Shown in pieces: positions 36,178 through 43,989 of a stretch of DNA of 64,000 nucleotides. This stretch comes from Candidatus Neomarinimicrobiota bacterium (lineage in GTDB: Bacteria; Fidelibacterota; UBA8477; JABMPR01): NCBI GenBank assembly GCA_016784545.1, contig JADHUM010000009.1:1-64000 (forward strand), read 5' to 3'. The stretch's first letter is position 1, and every line of letters begins with the position of its first letter. The notes below the pieces were generated by a model. The model worked only from the letters and a program-made list of their open reading frames with translations. It was not told the origin of the DNA and made no database searches. The translations under genes were made by a program, and so were the position numbers.

Positions 36178-37167
36178 TCAAAATTGAGGGGGTGGGGCTG
36201 GTTTGTTTTCCAGAACCGCTTCAATCTTTTCCATCACCTCAGGTGTCAAAGCCGGCAAGGCATCCAATGCTTTTAAATTTTCAGTTAGTTGGGACATTTT
36301 TGAAGCTCCCAGAATAACTGTGCTCACGTTGGGATTGGCAGCACACCAGGCCAATGACATATTTGTCAGCGAGTGACCAATATCCTTGGCTATTCCCTGG
36401 AGTTTTACGGCTTTCTGAATTTTTGCCTGACCCTCCGGCGATTCAACCATTCTTTTCAACCAGCCATAACCAGGTAGATTGACTCTGGCGTCATCAGGAA
36501 TCCCATCGCTGTATTTTCCAGTAAGTAGCCCAGAGGCCAGGGGTGACCAGATGGTTGTCCCCAGACCGATCTCTGTATAGAGCCGACGGTAATCCGATTC
36601 AACAAAATCCCGACGAAACATATTGTATTCAGGTTGCTCCATAGTTGGGGGGATCAATCCATATTGCCGGGCAACGCCATAGGCTTCCATGATTTGCTGT
36701 GCACTCCATTCGGAAGTTCCCCAATAAAGAACCTTGCCCTGATGAATAAGATCAGTCATGGCACGTACTGTTTCCTCAATGGGTGTTGATTCATCGGGTC
36801 GGTGACAGAAAAACAGATCGAGATAGTCTACCTTTAGTCTGCCCAGGGCAGCATGACAGGCATCGGTAAGGTGCTTTCGGCTCAAACCCCTCTGCGTGGG
36901 AAGCTGCCCTCCCCAGAATGCCTTAGACGAAACGATAAAGGTATCTCTGCTCCAGCCCAGTTTCTTCAAGGCATCACCCATGATCTCCTCAGAAGCACCA
37001 TTTGCATAAACTTCTGCATTGTCAAAAAAGTTTACTCCTGCATCATACGCAGTCCTCATCATTTCCTCTGCCTGTGAAAGATCAACCTGGGCTTGAAAGG
37101 TGACCCATGAACCAAATGAAAGTGTGCTCACTTTTAAACCTGAGCTTCCTAAACGCCGATATTCCAT
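36178..37167 (-). CDS. Aldo/keto reductase, Kv-beta-like (AKR6/YghZ-type)
   Basis: Start at ATG 37167 on the minus strand, after GAGGAA, giving 329 residues. An in-frame TTG two codons upstream is less likely. The TIM-barrel protein has the catalytic tetrad Asp in FFDNAEVYANG, Tyr in the same motif, Lys in VSSKAFWGG and His in LFFCHRPDE. The cofactor segment is VILGASKMSQL. It resembles the potassium-channel beta-subunit-like reductases, which reduce aldehydes and ketones with NADPH. It converges on the usher gene with a 13-base gap and diverges from the GntR operon. No functional link to either is evident. Confidence 0.92.
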   Translation of the reverse strand: MEYRRLGSSGLKVSTLSFGSWVTFQAQVDLSQAEEMMRTAYDAGVNFFDNAEVYANGASEEIMGDALKKLGWSRDTFIVSSKAFWGGQLPTQRGLSRKHLTDACHAALGRLKVDYLDLFFCHRPDESTPIEETVRAMTDLIHQGKVLYWGTSEWSAQQIMEAYGVARQYGLIPPTMEQPEYNMFRRDFVESDYRRLYTEIGLGTTIWSPLASGLLTGKYSDGIPDDARVNLPGYGWLKRMVESPEGQAKIQKAVKLQGIAKDIGHSLTNMSLAWCAANPNVSTVILGASKMSQLTENLKALDALPALTPEVMEKIEAVLENKPAPPPQF

Positions 37168-37257
37168 ATTCAATTCCTCTTTTTTTTCGATAAGTAATGT
37201 AGGGCAAAGAATAATAGTGGTACTTCATATTCCAAGCCTAAGAAATGAAAAAAATGC

Positions 37258-37303
37258 TTGCACATCAAAATTTAAAAGATCATATTGTATATATATGATA
37301 TGA
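37258..37303 (+). promoter_or_regulatory. Promoter and dyad operator of the GntR/ABC operon
   Basis: TTGCAC (37258-37263), 17 bases, CATATT (37281-37286) make a good sigma-70-type promoter. The dyad TCATAT (37280-37285) with ATATGA (37298-37303) overlaps the -10 hexamer, as expected for autorepression by the YtrA-type regulator encoded 26 bases downstream. Confidence 0.5.
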
Positions 37304-37328
37304 ACAGTATTAACAAGAGACATTCTCA

Positions 37329-37703
37329 ATGAAAATTATTATCTCAAATGCCGATCCAACGCCGATTTATGAACAAGTCGTGAGGCAGATCCAGAAACAG
37401 ATAATTGCTGGAACCCTACCTCCTGGCTATGCATTGCCATCCATTCGGAGGCTTGCTGTTGATCTACAGATCAGTGTCATCACAACCAAACGGGCCTATG
37501 ATGAACTGGAAAGAGATGGATTTATCAACACAGTAGGTGGAAAGGGTAGTTTTGTCGCTGAACAGAGCCAGGAATTGCTTACGGAGAAGAAAATGAGAGA
37601 GGTAGAAAAAATTCTGTCCCAGGCAGTTAAAGAAGCCAGGTCACTGGGCATCAAACTTGGAGACATGCATGTCATGCTTGATCTTATTTATGGAGGTGAA
37701 TAG
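37329..37703 (+). CDS. GntR-family regulator, YtrA subfamily
   Basis: A 124-residue protein with the winged helix-turn-helix of the GntR family (YEQVVRQIQKQIIAGTL, LPSIRRLAVDLQISVITTKRAYDELERDGFI) and only a short C-terminal helical tail. This architecture defines the YtrA subfamily. These repressors control adjacent ABC transporters, often in response to cell-wall-active compounds. The ABC ATPase start directly follows its stop. The dyad over the upstream promoter is the likely operator. Confidence 0.93.
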   Translation: MKIIISNADPTPIYEQVVRQIQKQIIAGTLPPGYALPSIRRLAVDLQISVITTKRAYDELERDGFINTVGGKGSFVAEQSQELLTEKKMREVEKILSQAVKEARSLGIKLGDMHVMLDLIYGGE

Positions 37704-38570
37704 ATGAATGCTCTGCACATCACGGGACTGACAAAATCTTTTTCAAGGTTCTCACTTCAAAATATTAACCTGGAACTCCCTCAGGGATATATCATGGGAC
37801 TGGTGGGGAAGAATGGTGCTGGAAAAACGACCCTATTTAAGACCATCATGAACCATTTGCTAAAACATTCGGGTGAAATAAAAATCTATGGGTTAGACAA
37901 TCAGACGGAGGAAGCCCAGGCCAAATTGCAGATAGCCTACATCGCAGACAGTCCCATTGATGCAGGTGTGAATTCACTACTAACCCAGAAAAAGTCATTT
38001 GCTTCAGTCTATTCGGATTGGGATGAGGAAAAATTCCAATCTCTCATGGAAAAATTCAAACTTGATCAAAAAACCAAGATCAAGAACCTCTCAAAGGGTA
38101 TGAAAGTGAAATTTAGCATCGCTCTTGCGCTATCACATAATGCCCGATTAATTCTTTTAGATGAGCCGACTGCAGGTCTCGATCCAGTTGCCCGACGAGA
38201 GGTGATGACGCTCTTGCAACAGGAGCTCCAGGACGAAACTAAATCAATATTATTCTCAACCCATGTGACCTCTGATCTGGATGGAATTGCAGACTACCTG
38301 ACCATCATTGACCAGGGACAAATCCTCATGAGTGAGAATCGAGAGATAATTAGCGACAAGTGGCGAATATTGAAATTGGTAGATCTTCCTGCAAGCGTCT
38401 CTTCCATGGATGTTGTCCGAGGGATAATACCGACTTCGTTTGGGTATTCTGTGCTCACATCAGATTTTGATAAACTTGGTGGACTCCTGCCCGAGGATAC
38501 CCCCACCGCAATACCAAATTATGAAGATATTATGATTCACATGGTGAAAGGAGATTCAAAAGATGTATGA
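37704..38570 (+). CDS. ABC transporter ATP-binding protein (YtrB-like)
   Basis: A 288-residue ATPase with Walker A GLVGKNGAGKTTL, a signature region NLSKGMKVKFSIALALSHN (LSKGM in place of LSGGQ, common in this group) and Walker B LILLDEPTAGLD, followed by the switch His in LFSTHVTSDLDG. The C-terminal 70 residues are divergent, as in antibiotic- or peptide-responsive exporters. The ATG directly follows the regulator's stop, and the 3' end overlaps the permease by eight bases. Confidence 0.93.
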   Translation: MNALHITGLTKSFSRFSLQNINLELPQGYIMGLVGKNGAGKTTLFKTIMNHLLKHSGEIKIYGLDNQTEEAQAKLQIAYIADSPIDAGVNSLLTQKKSFASVYSDWDEEKFQSLMEKFKLDQKTKIKNLSKGMKVKFSIALALSHNARLILLDEPTAGLDPVARREVMTLLQQELQDETKSILFSTHVTSDLDGIADYLTIIDQGQILMSENREIISDKWRILKLVDLPASVSSMDVVRGIIPTSFGYSVLTSDFDKLGGLLPEDTPTAIPNYEDIMIHMVKGDSKDV

Positions 38571-39234
38571 AATTATCAAACGGGACTGGATACTATTCAG
38601 ACAGAAATTTTTATTCTTGATTCCAATATTCTCCATAAGCCTAATCCTGCTATATCCAAAAGCTGACGAAGGATACTTTGTTATTGGTGTGCCTGTCGCA
38701 TTCATTTTTTCGGTATTCATATTTATACAGGATGATAAAAGCATTCAAGAGTTATTGAGTATGCCATTCAGTCGAAATGGAATTGCCAGAGGTCGATTCA
38801 TGTCAGGTTGGGTTTTTATGGGTGCTGGAATTGCATATATCATTGTTCTGGGGCTTTGCCTGGGACTTGTATACCCCCATGCCTTCTCCGCTTTCTTTCA
38901 TCATCTTGACTTGAATACCCTATTTATCTATCTCTGGTTCCTCACAGCCCTGACAGTTATCGCCTATCCTGTGTTATTCATGTTTATTGGCAAGGGTGTG
39001 CAAGCTCTTTTGATTTTTATGCTGGGATTGAACGTCCTTTTAGGAATTTATTTCCTCCTGCGCTTTAATGCTGCTGGTCCGGATTTATTTGGGGGCCTTA
39101 AATCAATTATTCTCTATTTGCAGGCCTATCATTCCGGCCCACTAAAATATCTTAACAGCACAATGACTCTTCTCCTGATAAATGGTATTAACCTCAAACT
39201 CTGCGAAAAAATTTTTTCTCGGAAAGAATTTTAG
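38563..39234 (+). CDS. ABC-2-type transporter permease
   Basis: A 223-residue very hydrophobic protein with about six predicted membrane helices (for example FLFLIPIFSISLILLYP, VIGVPVAFIFSVFIFI, IAYIIVLGLCLGLVYP). It contains the QELLSMPFSRNGIARGRF cytoplasmic loop typical of ABC-2 permeases of GntR-linked transporters. It overlaps the ATPase gene. Together with that gene it makes a small exporter whose substrate is unknown. Confidence 0.85.
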   Translation: MYEIIKRDWILFRQKFLFLIPIFSISLILLYPKADEGYFVIGVPVAFIFSVFIFIQDDKSIQELLSMPFSRNGIARGRFMSGWVFMGAGIAYIIVLGLCLGLVYPHAFSAFFHHLDLNTLFIYLWFLTALTVIAYPVLFMFIGKGVQALLIFMLGLNVLLGIYFLLRFNAAGPDLFGGLKSIILYLQAYHSGPLKYLNSTMTLLLINGINLKLCEKIFSRKEF

Positions 39235-39314
39235 CCATAAAATTGCCATCAGATGTTTTAATAGAAGCGGATTTAAGGTATACACCAGAAATAGGCATGA
39301 TTTCTGCTTTTCAC

Positions 39315-39342
39315 TTGACTTGGGTGCGGCAAACGCTATTTT
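39315..39342 (+). promoter_or_regulatory. Sigma-70-like promoter
   Basis: TTGACT (39315-39320), 16 bases, TATTTT (39337-39342), upstream of the lipoprotein gene at 39416. Confidence 0.5.
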
Positions 39343-39415
39343 TTTCGAAAGTTAATATCGTGTGACTTACATCCATCAGATCACACATCACGCTTTCCAC
39401 TTAAAGGGGTATAAA

Positions 39416-39907
39416 ATGAGCAAATTCATGACACTTTCAATTTTACTTGCTTCTCTTCTTCTAGGGTCTTGCTCAACTATGAGCTTCATTCCCACTGAAG
39501 GTGGCGCAGCAAAATTTAACCTTGCAACTGTAGAGTATGTTCAGGCTCAAGGTGAGGCTCAAAAAGAGGCTTTGGTCTCAGACCTTGCCGGCAGTTTGAG
39601 TGCTGTCCTGGACTCTGTGCTGATGGAAGATCGGGCAGCAATACTGGCCATGACTGCCCAGCTAGATTCTCTTAATTCCCTCATGCTTGAGTTCACTGCA
39701 CAAATGGACTCATCTCAGATGTATGTTGATAAATCAATCAATACCATGCAGAAAGAACTGACGACTGTAAAAACAAATGCCTCCAGCACGCGCATGGTTA
39801 TCCGTCGCATCAATGACAATATTGATAATCTTCCCAAAAAGGCACTTGAAACCTTTAACGAAGCTATTGATGAGTACTTGAAAAAGGACGAAGCCCCAAC
39901 CGAATAA
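39416..39907 (+). CDS. Small coiled-coil lipoprotein
   Basis: ATG 39416 was chosen because an AAAGGGG site precedes it and a lipoprotein signal follows (MSKFMTLSILLASLLLGSC, Cys at 19). An in-frame GTG at 39362 would bury the signal. The 163-residue protein is mostly helical with heptad-like Leu/Met/Ala spacing (about 45-140), so a coiled coil is likely. The C-terminus is charged. It resembles Lpp-like or tail-fibre-like periplasmic coiled coils but belongs to no family I recognise. It has its own promoter and terminator. Confidence 0.78.
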   Translation: MSKFMTLSILLASLLLGSCSTMSFIPTEGGAAKFNLATVEYVQAQGEAQKEALVSDLAGSLSAVLDSVLMEDRAAILAMTAQLDSLNSLMLEFTAQMDSSQMYVDKSINTMQKELTTVKTNASSTRMVIRRINDNIDNLPKKALETFNEAIDEYLKKDEAPTE

Positions 39908-39936
39908 GCTTCCCCTTTTTTGAAATCAGATATTTT

Positions 39937-39973
39937 AAGTCCCCTCGCTGAATTACAGCAGGGGGCTTTTTTA
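39937..39973 (+). terminator. Rho-independent terminator after the lipoprotein gene
   Basis: AAGTCCCCTCGCTG pairs with CAGCAGGGGGCTT around AATTA, with single-base bulges, followed by TTTTT. Confidence 0.85.
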
Positions 39974-39979
39974 TTCTAT

Positions 39980-40166
39980 TTATCCGCCTTCGCAGAAAAC
40001 CACATGCACGCGGTTGGATAAATGCAAAAGGGTTTTCCGCTTGGGAGCGATGTTGAGATTCCCAGTGGGCGGATAACGGCGGCGAAGTTCCGAAGGTCGG
40101 AACGAAGACAAGCTATGGACAAGACCCGGGGCATGCTTCGGGGGATACATTCTCAAGTCATGAGAA
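39980..40166 (+). other. GC-rich structured intergenic segment upstream of the threonine genes
   Basis: Several nested inverted repeats lie here. TTATCCGCC (39980-39988) pairs with GGCGGATAA (40068-40076). Inside it, GCAGAAAACC (near 39992) pairs with GGTTTTCCGC (near 40031). Beyond it, GTTCCG-AAGGT-CGGAAC (40087-40103) and TTCTCA-AGTCA-TGAGAA (40150-40166) are perfect hairpins. Composition differs from the AT-rich neighbours. It may be a structured leader RNA or a dispersed palindromic repeat. No known riboswitch consensus was recognised. Confidence 0.5.
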
Positions 40167-40187
40167 CAAGAGTTCTGGAGAAGGCAA

Positions 40188-41210
40188 ATGCGTAAATCGA
40201 TTATTTTAATTTCAGGTGTAAATGGTGAAATCGGTCATGGACTGGTTAGGTCTCTGTATAATCAGGGCATCAGAAATCTCATTGGCATTGATCTTAATAT
40301 GGCTGATGAGTTTGTGCTGGAACGAACTGAGGATTGCCTCATTGGAAATATTCTGGACCGCAACCTCCTGGAGCGGATCAATGCTCAATATCAGATAGAA
40401 GCCATTTACCATATGGCCGCTCTATTAAGCACCAGGGCGGAATTTTCACCGGTGATCGCCCACGAAGTGAATGTGGATGGGACCCTGAACCTCCTGGATC
40501 TCGCCATGGAACAAGCCCAAAGCCACGGTCAGCCTGTTAAATTTTTCTTCCCCAGCTCTATTGCAGTTTATGGTATCCCCAGCCTTGAAGAAAAAACCGC
40601 AGTAGGAGCCGTTCGCGAGGATGATTATCGTCATCCCCAAACCATGTACGGCTGTAACAAACTCTACTGTGAAAGCCTGGGAGATTACTACAGCCACTAT
40701 TACAAAAGACTCTCCACTACAGACACAGCAGGCTTGGTTGATTTTAGAAGCATTCGATTCCCCGGAATCATCAGTGCTCACACCCTCCCAGCAGGAGGGA
40801 CCAGTGATTACGCTCCTGAAATGATTCATGCCGCTGCAAAGGGGGAAAAATATAGCTGTTTTGTGAGGGCAGATGCGACTATCCCCTTTATGACCATGAG
40901 TGATGCCATTGTAGCCATCGAAATGCTCATGGCAGCACCGAAAGATGCTTTAACCCAGATGGTTTACAATGTGAAAGCCTTCAATCCCTCAGCAGGGGAG
41001 TTTTTATCCAAGGTTAAATTGTATTATCCAAATGCTAATATAGATTTTGTTATCAACGATAATCGTCAATCCATTATCGACAGCTGGCCAGCAGATATTA
41101 ATGACGATCAGGCCAGAGCAGACTGGGGTTGGTCTGCCAATCATGATCTGGATACAGCCTTTTCAGAATATTTAATGCCTGAGATCAGGAGCCGTTATGA
41201 ACACAACTAA
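40188..41210 (+). CDS. L-threonine 3-dehydrogenase, SDR (NAD-dependent epimerase-like) type
   Basis: A 340-residue extended SDR with the cofactor motif [22 protein letters not shown] (catalytic Ser), and [15 protein letters not shown] (catalytic YxxxK). [23 protein letters not shown] is typical of the epimerase-like threonine dehydrogenases. The reaction is L-threonine + NAD+ to 2-amino-3-ketobutyrate. The next gene encodes 2-amino-3-ketobutyrate CoA ligase, overlapping by 14 bases, which makes the threonine-to-glycine assignment strong. The start has a GGAGAAGG site. Confidence 0.9.
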   Translation: MRKSIILISGVNGEIGHGLVRSLYNQGIRNLIGIDLNMADEFVLERTEDCLIGNILDRNLLERINAQYQIEAIYHMAALLSTRAEFSPVIAHEVNVDGTLNLLDLAMEQAQSHGQPVKFFFPSSIAVYGIPSLEEKTAVGAVREDDYRHPQTMYGCNKLYCESLGDYYSHYYKRLSTTDTAGLVDFRSIRFPGIISAHTLPAGGTSDYAPEMIHAAAKGEKYSCFVRADATIPFMTMSDAIVAIEMLMAAPKDALTQMVYNVKAFNPSAGEFLSKVKLYYPNANIDFVINDNRQSIIDSWPADINDDQARADWGWSANHDLDTAFSEYLMPEIRSRYEHN

Positions 41211-42378
41211 AACCCGTCTAATAAATGAACTAAACGAGATCAAAGCAGCAGGCCTCTTCAAAGCTGAACGAGTTATTGAGTCACAGCAAAGTGCTGAAAT
41301 TCAGGTTGGGGGGGCATCTGTTCTGAATTTTTGTGCCAACAACTATCTGGGTCTGGCCAATCATCCCCGCTTAATAAAGGCTGCTCAAAACGGACTTGAT
41401 AAATGGGGATTTGGCCTGAGTTCAGTAAGATTCATATGTGGTACCCAAAGTATCCACAAAGAGCTGGAGGGCAAAATAGCCGACTTCCTGGGGCTGGATG
41501 ATGCCATCCTCTATAGTTCCTGCTTTGATGCCAATGGTGGGCTTTTTGAGACCATTCTGGGGCCAGAGGACGCCATTATTTCAGACCAGCTCAATCACGC
41601 TTCTATTATTGATGGTATTCGGCTCTGCAAAGCAAAGCGATATCGCTATGCCAACGACAACATGGACGAATTGGAAGCCATCTTGAAAGAATCCCAGGAT
41701 GCCCGAACACGTCTCATATCCACAGATGGTGTTTTTTCAATGGATGGTTATGTGGCACAGGTGGATAAGATTTGTGATCTTGCAGAAAAGTATGATGCCC
41801 TCGTTCATGTTGATGATTCACATGCCACCGGATTTTTTGGTCCCAATGGAAGAGGCTCCTACGAATTTCGTGGTGCCATGGGACGTGTAGATATCATCAC
41901 CTCTACTCTGGGGAAGGCCATGGGGGGAGCCAGTGGAGGTTTTACAGCAGCCCGCCAGGAAATTGTCGATATGTTAAGACAGCGCTCAAGACCATACTTG
42001 TTCAGCAATACATTGGCACCTGCTATCACCGCAGCCAGCATTGCAGTCATTGACCTCCTCTCTGAATCTTCAGATTTACGTCAGAAACTGGAGGAGAATA
42101 CACGCTACTTTAGAGAGCAAATGACTGCTGCAGGATTCGATATAAAAGCTGGGGAACATCCCATCGTTCCCATCATGTTTGGGGATGCCAAGCTGGCTTC
42201 TGATATCGCTGCAGCCATGCTGGAAAAGGGCATCTATGTCATTGGCTTTTCCTTCCCTGTTGTACCCAAGGGAGAAGCCAGAATTCGAACTCAAATAAGC
42301 GCCGCCCACACCAGAGAGCATCTGGATCGGGCCATCAAAGCCTTTGCTGAAGTCGGCAAAAAATTTGGGGTAATTTAA
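41197..42378 (+). CDS. kbl: Glycine C-acetyltransferase (2-amino-3-ketobutyrate CoA ligase)
   Basis: A 393-residue fold-type I PLP enzyme of the alpha-oxoamine synthase family. It has [47 protein letters not shown] and the PLP Lys in [13 protein letters not shown]. It cleaves 2-amino-3-ketobutyrate with CoA into glycine and acetyl-CoA. It starts within the last codons of the threonine dehydrogenase gene, so the unstable intermediate can be passed on directly. Length and motifs are normal for the family. Confidence 0.95.
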   Translation: MNTTKTRLINELNEIKAAGLFKAERVIESQQSAEIQVGGASVLNFCANNYLGLANHPRLIKAAQNGLDKWGFGLSSVRFICGTQSIHKELEGKIADFLGLDDAILYSSCFDANGGLFETILGPEDAIISDQLNHASIIDGIRLCKAKRYRYANDNMDELEAILKESQDARTRLISTDGVFSMDGYVAQVDKICDLAEKYDALVHVDDSHATGFFGPNGRGSYEFRGAMGRVDIITSTLGKAMGGASGGFTAARQEIVDMLRQRSRPYLFSNTLAPAITAASIAVIDLLSESSDLRQKLEENTRYFREQMTAAGFDIKAGEHPIVPIMFGDAKLASDIAAAMLEKGIYVIGFSFPVVPKGEARIRTQISAAHTREHLDRAIKAFAEVGKKFGVI

Positions 42379-42392
42379 TTCGTGTTTATTGC

Positions 42393-42422
42393 GGTAGGGT
42401 GGTAGCATGCTACCACCCTACC
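42393..42422. repeat. Perfect 30-bp palindrome after kbl
   Basis: Positions 42393-42422 equal their own reverse complement; the left arm is GGTAGGGTGGTAGCA. There is no loop and no T run, so it is not a typical terminator. It could be a dispersed palindromic repeat or a protein site. Confidence 0.7.
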
Positions 42423-42517
42423 ACAAACAGATCAATTCATCATTTACCTGAAAAACTAACTAACAGTTCCTAGCAGTTTATGCTATGTTTTAGCCTGATA
42501 TGTTAGGACTCAGGACT

Positions 42518-43015
42518 ATGAAAAAATTATATATTATCAGGCATTCCAAGGCAGTTGAAATAGCGCCCGACCATTCTGATTTTAATCGGTGTTTAGCTGA
42601 ATATGGCATCGAAAAAGCGAATATCATTGCCAACCATCTTGCCCAGGATCTAGCTGAGGTTGACCTCATCCTTTCTAGTCCAGCATGCCGGGCCCTTGAA
42701 ACTGCTGAAATCTTTGCTGAAAAATTAAATTACCCTACCACCGATATCGTCCAGCTACAACCTCTCTATCATTTCGGGGGAATTGACCAGGCGATTGATA
42801 TCATTTCACACGTTGATGATCAAGTGGAAACCCTGATGCTTTTTGGGCACAATCCAACCTTCAATGCCTTGTCCTGGAACTTATGTAACGCGTTTCGTGA
42901 TGGCATGCCAACCTCATCAGTTGTCGGTATCACCTTCAACACCAGAAGCTGGGCTAAGGCTATCAAAAAAGGTGGTAAATTGCTCACCTATCTGACAAAA
43001 AAGAACCTGGGCTAA
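42518..43015 (+). CDS. SixA-like histidine phosphatase
   Basis: From ATG 42518 (an in-frame ATG at 42500 is less well placed), 165 residues. The RHG-type motif is IIRHSKAVE, with the catalytic His. Further features are LILSSPACRALETAEIF and the second His in LFGHNPTFNALSW, all typical of SixA-like members of the histidine phosphatase superfamily. SixA removes phosphate from phospho-His domains; the target here is unknown. The Ppx/GppA gene follows after seven bases. Confidence 0.88.
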   Translation: MKKLYIIRHSKAVEIAPDHSDFNRCLAEYGIEKANIIANHLAQDLAEVDLILSSPACRALETAEIFAEKLNYPTTDIVQLQPLYHFGGIDQAIDIISHVDDQVETLMLFGHNPTFNALSWNLCNAFRDGMPTSSVVGITFNTRSWAKAIKKGGKLLTYLTKKNLG

Positions 43016-43022
43016 ATCGTAG

Positions 43023-43979
43023 ATGGCCAAATCGTCCAAGAAATTTCGTGTGACAAAAAGAGACCCTGACCTTGATTGGGTCCCAGACTCTGAGCAAAAA
43101 TATGCGGCCATCGATATTGGCTCCAATGGGGTCCGCCTCCTCTTATCTAAAGTGTTAACCACAGGGGCACATTGCGTATTCGCCAAGGAATCCCTGGTGC
43201 GAATGCCCATTCGTCTGGGGTCCGATGTTTTTAGGGATGCCGTCATTTCTCCCCACAAGGAGGAGCAACTGGTTTCCACCCTCATCGCCTTTTCTCATCT
43301 ATTAAAAGCTTACGAACCGATGGACTATAGGGCCTGTGCAACCTCAGCCATGCGCGAGGCCAAGAATGGAGCCAGAATAGCAGCTCGAATTCGAGAGGAA
43401 AGTCAGCTCAACCTTGAGATTATTGATGGCGGGGTTGAGGCTGAAATGATATTTGCTTCCCATATCGCTGAAACACTCCAACCTGACCGGGCCTATCTCT
43501 ACATTGATGTGGGAGGTGGAAGCACTGAATTGACCATTTTTGCCAGGAGTGAGCGCGTGATTTCACGGTCCTTTCCCATTGGCTCTGTGCGTTTATTGAA
43601 TAGACGAGTAGCTCAGGATATCTGGGATGATATGCAAGCCTGGGTATTGGAATACCGCCCGGTTGATATTCAGCTAAGTGCCATTGGCTCAGGGGGTAAC
43701 ATGAATAAAATTCTCAGACTGTCCCGCAGTAAAATTGATCAGCCAGTGAGTTTTACAGAATTAATTGAGATTGATGCCATGCTCAATTCATATACCATTG
43801 AAGAACGTATTAGAATATTGCATCTCCGGCCAGACCGAGCAGATGTTATTGTTCATGCTTCAAAAATATTCAAATCCATCATGCAGTGGGGTGATATTGA
43901 TGAAATATTTGTCCCCCAATTTGGACTGGCTGATGGATTGGTGCATCACATGCACGATGAATATGTAAAAAATAAATAG
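43023..43979 (+). CDS. Ppx/GppA family phosphatase
   Basis: A 318-residue ASKHA-fold protein. AIDIGSNGVRLLLS is the phosphate-1 motif, ACATSAMREAKNG follows, and YIDVGGGSTELTIF is the phosphate-2 motif with EAEMIF nearby. It covers only the ASKHA core (about 300 residues), like the short exopolyphosphatase/guanosine pentaphosphatase family members. It hydrolyses polyphosphate or pppGpp. It is probably co-transcribed with the SixA-like gene upstream and the dehydrogenase 10 bases downstream. Confidence 0.9.
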   Translation: MAKSSKKFRVTKRDPDLDWVPDSEQKYAAIDIGSNGVRLLLSKVLTTGAHCVFAKESLVRMPIRLGSDVFRDAVISPHKEEQLVSTLIAFSHLLKAYEPMDYRACATSAMREAKNGARIAARIREESQLNLEIIDGGVEAEMIFASHIAETLQPDRAYLYIDVGGGSTELTIFARSERVISRSFPIGSVRLLNRRVAQDIWDDMQAWVLEYRPVDIQLSAIGSGGNMNKILRLSRSKIDQPVSFTELIEIDAMLNSYTIEERIRILHLRPDRADVIVHASKIFKSIMQWGDIDEIFVPQFGLADGLVHHMHDEYVKNK

Positions 43980-43989
43980 GGGAGAACTG

